Below are positions 17,933 through 20,315 of a stretch of 20,315 nucleotides of DNA, piece after piece. The stretch's first letter is position 1, and each line of letters starts with the position of its first letter. The notes beneath the pieces were generated by a model, which did no database searches, was not told the DNA's origin, and was given only the letters and a program-made list of their open reading frames with translations. The stretch lies in the NCBI GenBank assembly GCA_000934455.1, contig KN885252.1, positions 17,651 through 37,965 on the forward strand, in the 5' to 3' direction. The position numbers and the translations under genes are program-made. The stretch is from Apostichopus parvimensis (taxonomy: Eukaryota; Echinodermata; Holothuroidea; Aspidochirotida; Stichopodidae).

Positions 17933-20315
17933 AACACCCCTACCCAACTCACCGACGTCATTTTTGTCTTTAATGCATTTAAATCAATCTAATTCAATTC
18001 CTGAAAATTTGTTTCCATCTGTATTTTGAGTTTGTTTAATCGTGTCATTCTGACTATTACGTAATACTTACACACTACGAGACTCACTAATGGTTAAACT
18101 TACAACCAGTTGGTTGTTCTTAAATAGCAAGTTCCAAAGCGTTTAGTCCAATACAGGTAGATCTGTGTCCCATAATGTTAACAGTACTGAATTATTGTGC
18201 AAACTCTTACACTTTTTGTCTAATTTCATCCTTTCAGGAGTAATTTAAGTCCATTTTCATACCACGGTCAAGTGTCTTACTGTACGCTTACGTTACATTA
18301 GTTTTTGTAAATAAACATATTATGGCCACATATCCGTTAGTGCGTCAATCACCTCCTCGGTTCATGAATCTGTTAATTTAGCTTGTCATCTAAAAGCCTT
18401 TCACTTTGTAAAGAAAAAGGGTTTAACACAGCAACATTTCAAAATCCACAGATTTAATATATAGGTTCTTCGTTTTTGCACAGTGTTGGCTGTAATAAAC
18501 ACCTCAGGAAATAGCTTGATCGTTAGTTCTAAAAGTATCGTTAAACCTGATTTACAACTAATAAAGGTCTATTGGACAAAACCATGTTCCAGACCACAAT
18601 TAATCCTACGCTATTTGGGGTGAGAATTAAAGTTCAAAAAGTAACAATTTCTTTCAAGTATGTAGCCTGTGGTTTATGACTTACTGTCTTTAAAATAATT
18701 AAGTAAACGAGTGTACTTACATAAGGAGGAGGTCAACGGGACAGTGGTTTGATGACCCTTCTATAGCGTCGCAAATTTATCAAGAAATATCAAAAGATAA
18801 TCAAATAGGTACGAACTTCATCCAGGAAAGAAGAATTCGGAAGCGAAGACTATAAAGTATGCGGATAATATGACGTCAAACTGATACCATTGATAGATTC
18901 TTTTAGTATTGGTGATGAACTCGCAATAGCCGTCATTTGATTGAGTTACGTAAAAGAAATAGAACCGAAGGTACCAGCGAGAAGACTTCGAACGAACTTT
19001 TCGTAGATTTACAACGCTGTGAAAAAACGGCCGACATACCTTAGCTTGATGCACCATTTGCTTAACATATAACAATAATAATATCATTATTAATGTAGAA
19101 AATTAAATTAATTAATCGTAACAGGAATTAAATCATTTTAACTGCTATCATCATCAAACTGGAAATGAACGTTCGAAAATTACCACTGTCAACTAAAATA
19201 AGTGGTAAAGCATATGTATACCTATGCTGGAATACGGGATCTTAGCGACGTGCAGATCTGTATGTTATGTTTATAGATAACGATGATGGAACTCTGGTGA
19301 TAAGGATCTCTCTGATTTTGATTTGCAGCTTAGCTTGATATTTCAACAAGTTTCTCATATCGATGGTTCGATCATATTCAACTATAATATCAAATGCTTT
19401 AGATTTGCGCATGCGAAATGTTTGTTGTTTAATCCCAGTAAATGGATTAAAATATTTCATAGATTTTTGATGATGGTACTAAAGAATATAAACTTGGTAA
19501 TTTCCATTTTCACCATGACAGCAATTTATATTCAAATGGTGTTATAATCAATTCTGATCATTAAATGCAATTTAGAAGGTTGGTCAAGAAGTTTCGAAGA
19601 GAAAAAGGAAAAGCAGTAAAGACTACAGCACGTGGTGCTTTAATCATTTCAAATGAAAATTAACGTCACAAAAAAATATTGTGCTTGCCTGGACAATATA
19701 CTTTTATGGAAACATTTTGTTATTAGTATTGTTAGTAGTAAAGAAGTTAATTACACTGAGATTTTATCGGAAGGTACTACAACGCCGTTGAATTACGCAA
19801 AACAATGAACGGCGATTAATTGATGCATTAGCGTGACATAGTTTGTTTGATACTTAGTTTAAATCGGTTGTAATATCAAGTTAGGTTTGGCTCTGATTTA
19901 GTTTACAAGAAACAATTTTCTTCTGGAAATGATGACTAATTTACTTTAATTACGAAAAGGAATGAGTCACATATGAATGTGTATTTGTTCTGGTTTCTGG
20001 TTTCTGTGTATTCAACACATGATAGACAATGGATGCACTAAATAATTCCGCCTCTATTAAAAAAAATCAAGGACTATCGTCTTACCTAATTCACCTTATT
20101 CTAATTTTTCATTTTGGGCTTGGATGGTAATTGACCATCGGAGGATGTTCAAAACATCATTTTTAACCATAAAATTAATAATACAATTACTTGTAAAGCC
20201 GATATTTAAATTTATATATTTATCCAAATTGATGATAATAAAGGTCGTTAAAAGTTGCTTCGTTTATTAAGAAAATCATGGGCTAGTTAATGTTAATTAA
20301 ATCGGGATAGTGTTT
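17933..20315. other. No gene established; isolated exon-like segments on the minus strand
   Basis: No complete gene is supported. Two strong minus-strand donor sequences occur: TTAT|GTAAGT (GT at 18720-18719), preceded by an open stretch containing two cysteines (ICDAIEGSSNHCPVDLL), and AAG|GTATGT (GT at 19039-19038), preceded by MVHQAK. Neither has a convincing acceptor in the right phase. Open minus-strand frames at 18818-19087 and 19242-19460 lack recognisable domains. The rest is AT-rich and featureless. Confidence 0.4.

Noticed and set aside
17643..18029. Plus-strand frame with a polyproline stretch
   Set aside because: The prolines come from the C21 run; the surrounding translation looks random.

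Overview
The window looks like nuclear DNA of a marine invertebrate deuterostome, most likely an echinoderm and possibly a sea cucumber. The basis is AT-rich sequence with short exons and ordinary GT-AG introns, minisatellites, decayed non-LTR retrotransposons and DNA-transposon debris. It also carries a NACHT-type NOD-like receptor (NLR) gene whose wording resembles the expanded NLR families of those animals. The organism is an inference; nothing in the window proves it.

The only clear gene is this NLR on the minus strand. Its core is one intact 1532-base exon (6448 down to 4917) with a P-loop, a Walker B box, a sensor TTR, a winged-helix region and the FYH..YCDWYAAHYL signature. It joins in phase to a leucine-rich-repeat-like exon (4606 to 4398). 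Upstream, a short acidic, Ala-rich exon (7281 to 7174) joins in phase and supplies a good start codon. A possible first exon lies at 9151 to 9127. Downstream, four further minus-strand exon candidates (3481-3281, 2608-2532, 2108-2050, 1726-1679) can be joined in one open frame and would give the receptor a C-terminal tail I do not recognise. The gene would run off the left edge.

Two minisatellites lie inside or beside the introns of this model: about 1.5 kb of 36-bp units (each three 12-mers) at 1-1519, and eleven 54-bp units at 3700-4286. A 5'-truncated, frameshifted LINE fragment (7557-8802, minus) sits in a degenerate AT-rich tandem repeat upstream of the receptor and falls within predicted intron 1.

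From 9.2 to 20.3 kb I see no convincing gene. Two possible Ig-like exons lie near 9.8-10.1 kb. A T/G-rich stretch at 10.8-12.4 kb is bounded by two near-identical 93/94-bp direct repeats and contains four hairpin-forming repeats. An LTR-like block with a TATA-like box and AATAAA lies at 12.5-12.85 kb. A well-preserved 683-bp non-autonomous DNA transposon with terminal inverted repeats and a perfect 8-bp target duplication (hAT type) occupies 14419-15101. A four-copy dimeric repeat lies at 15.42-15.87 kb, and a 21-base C run at 17.9 kb. The octamer TGACGTCA occurs seven times in the window, three of them within 352 bp in the receptor's downstream introns.

Exons, phases and repeat counts were worked out by eye; no alignment or database search was run.
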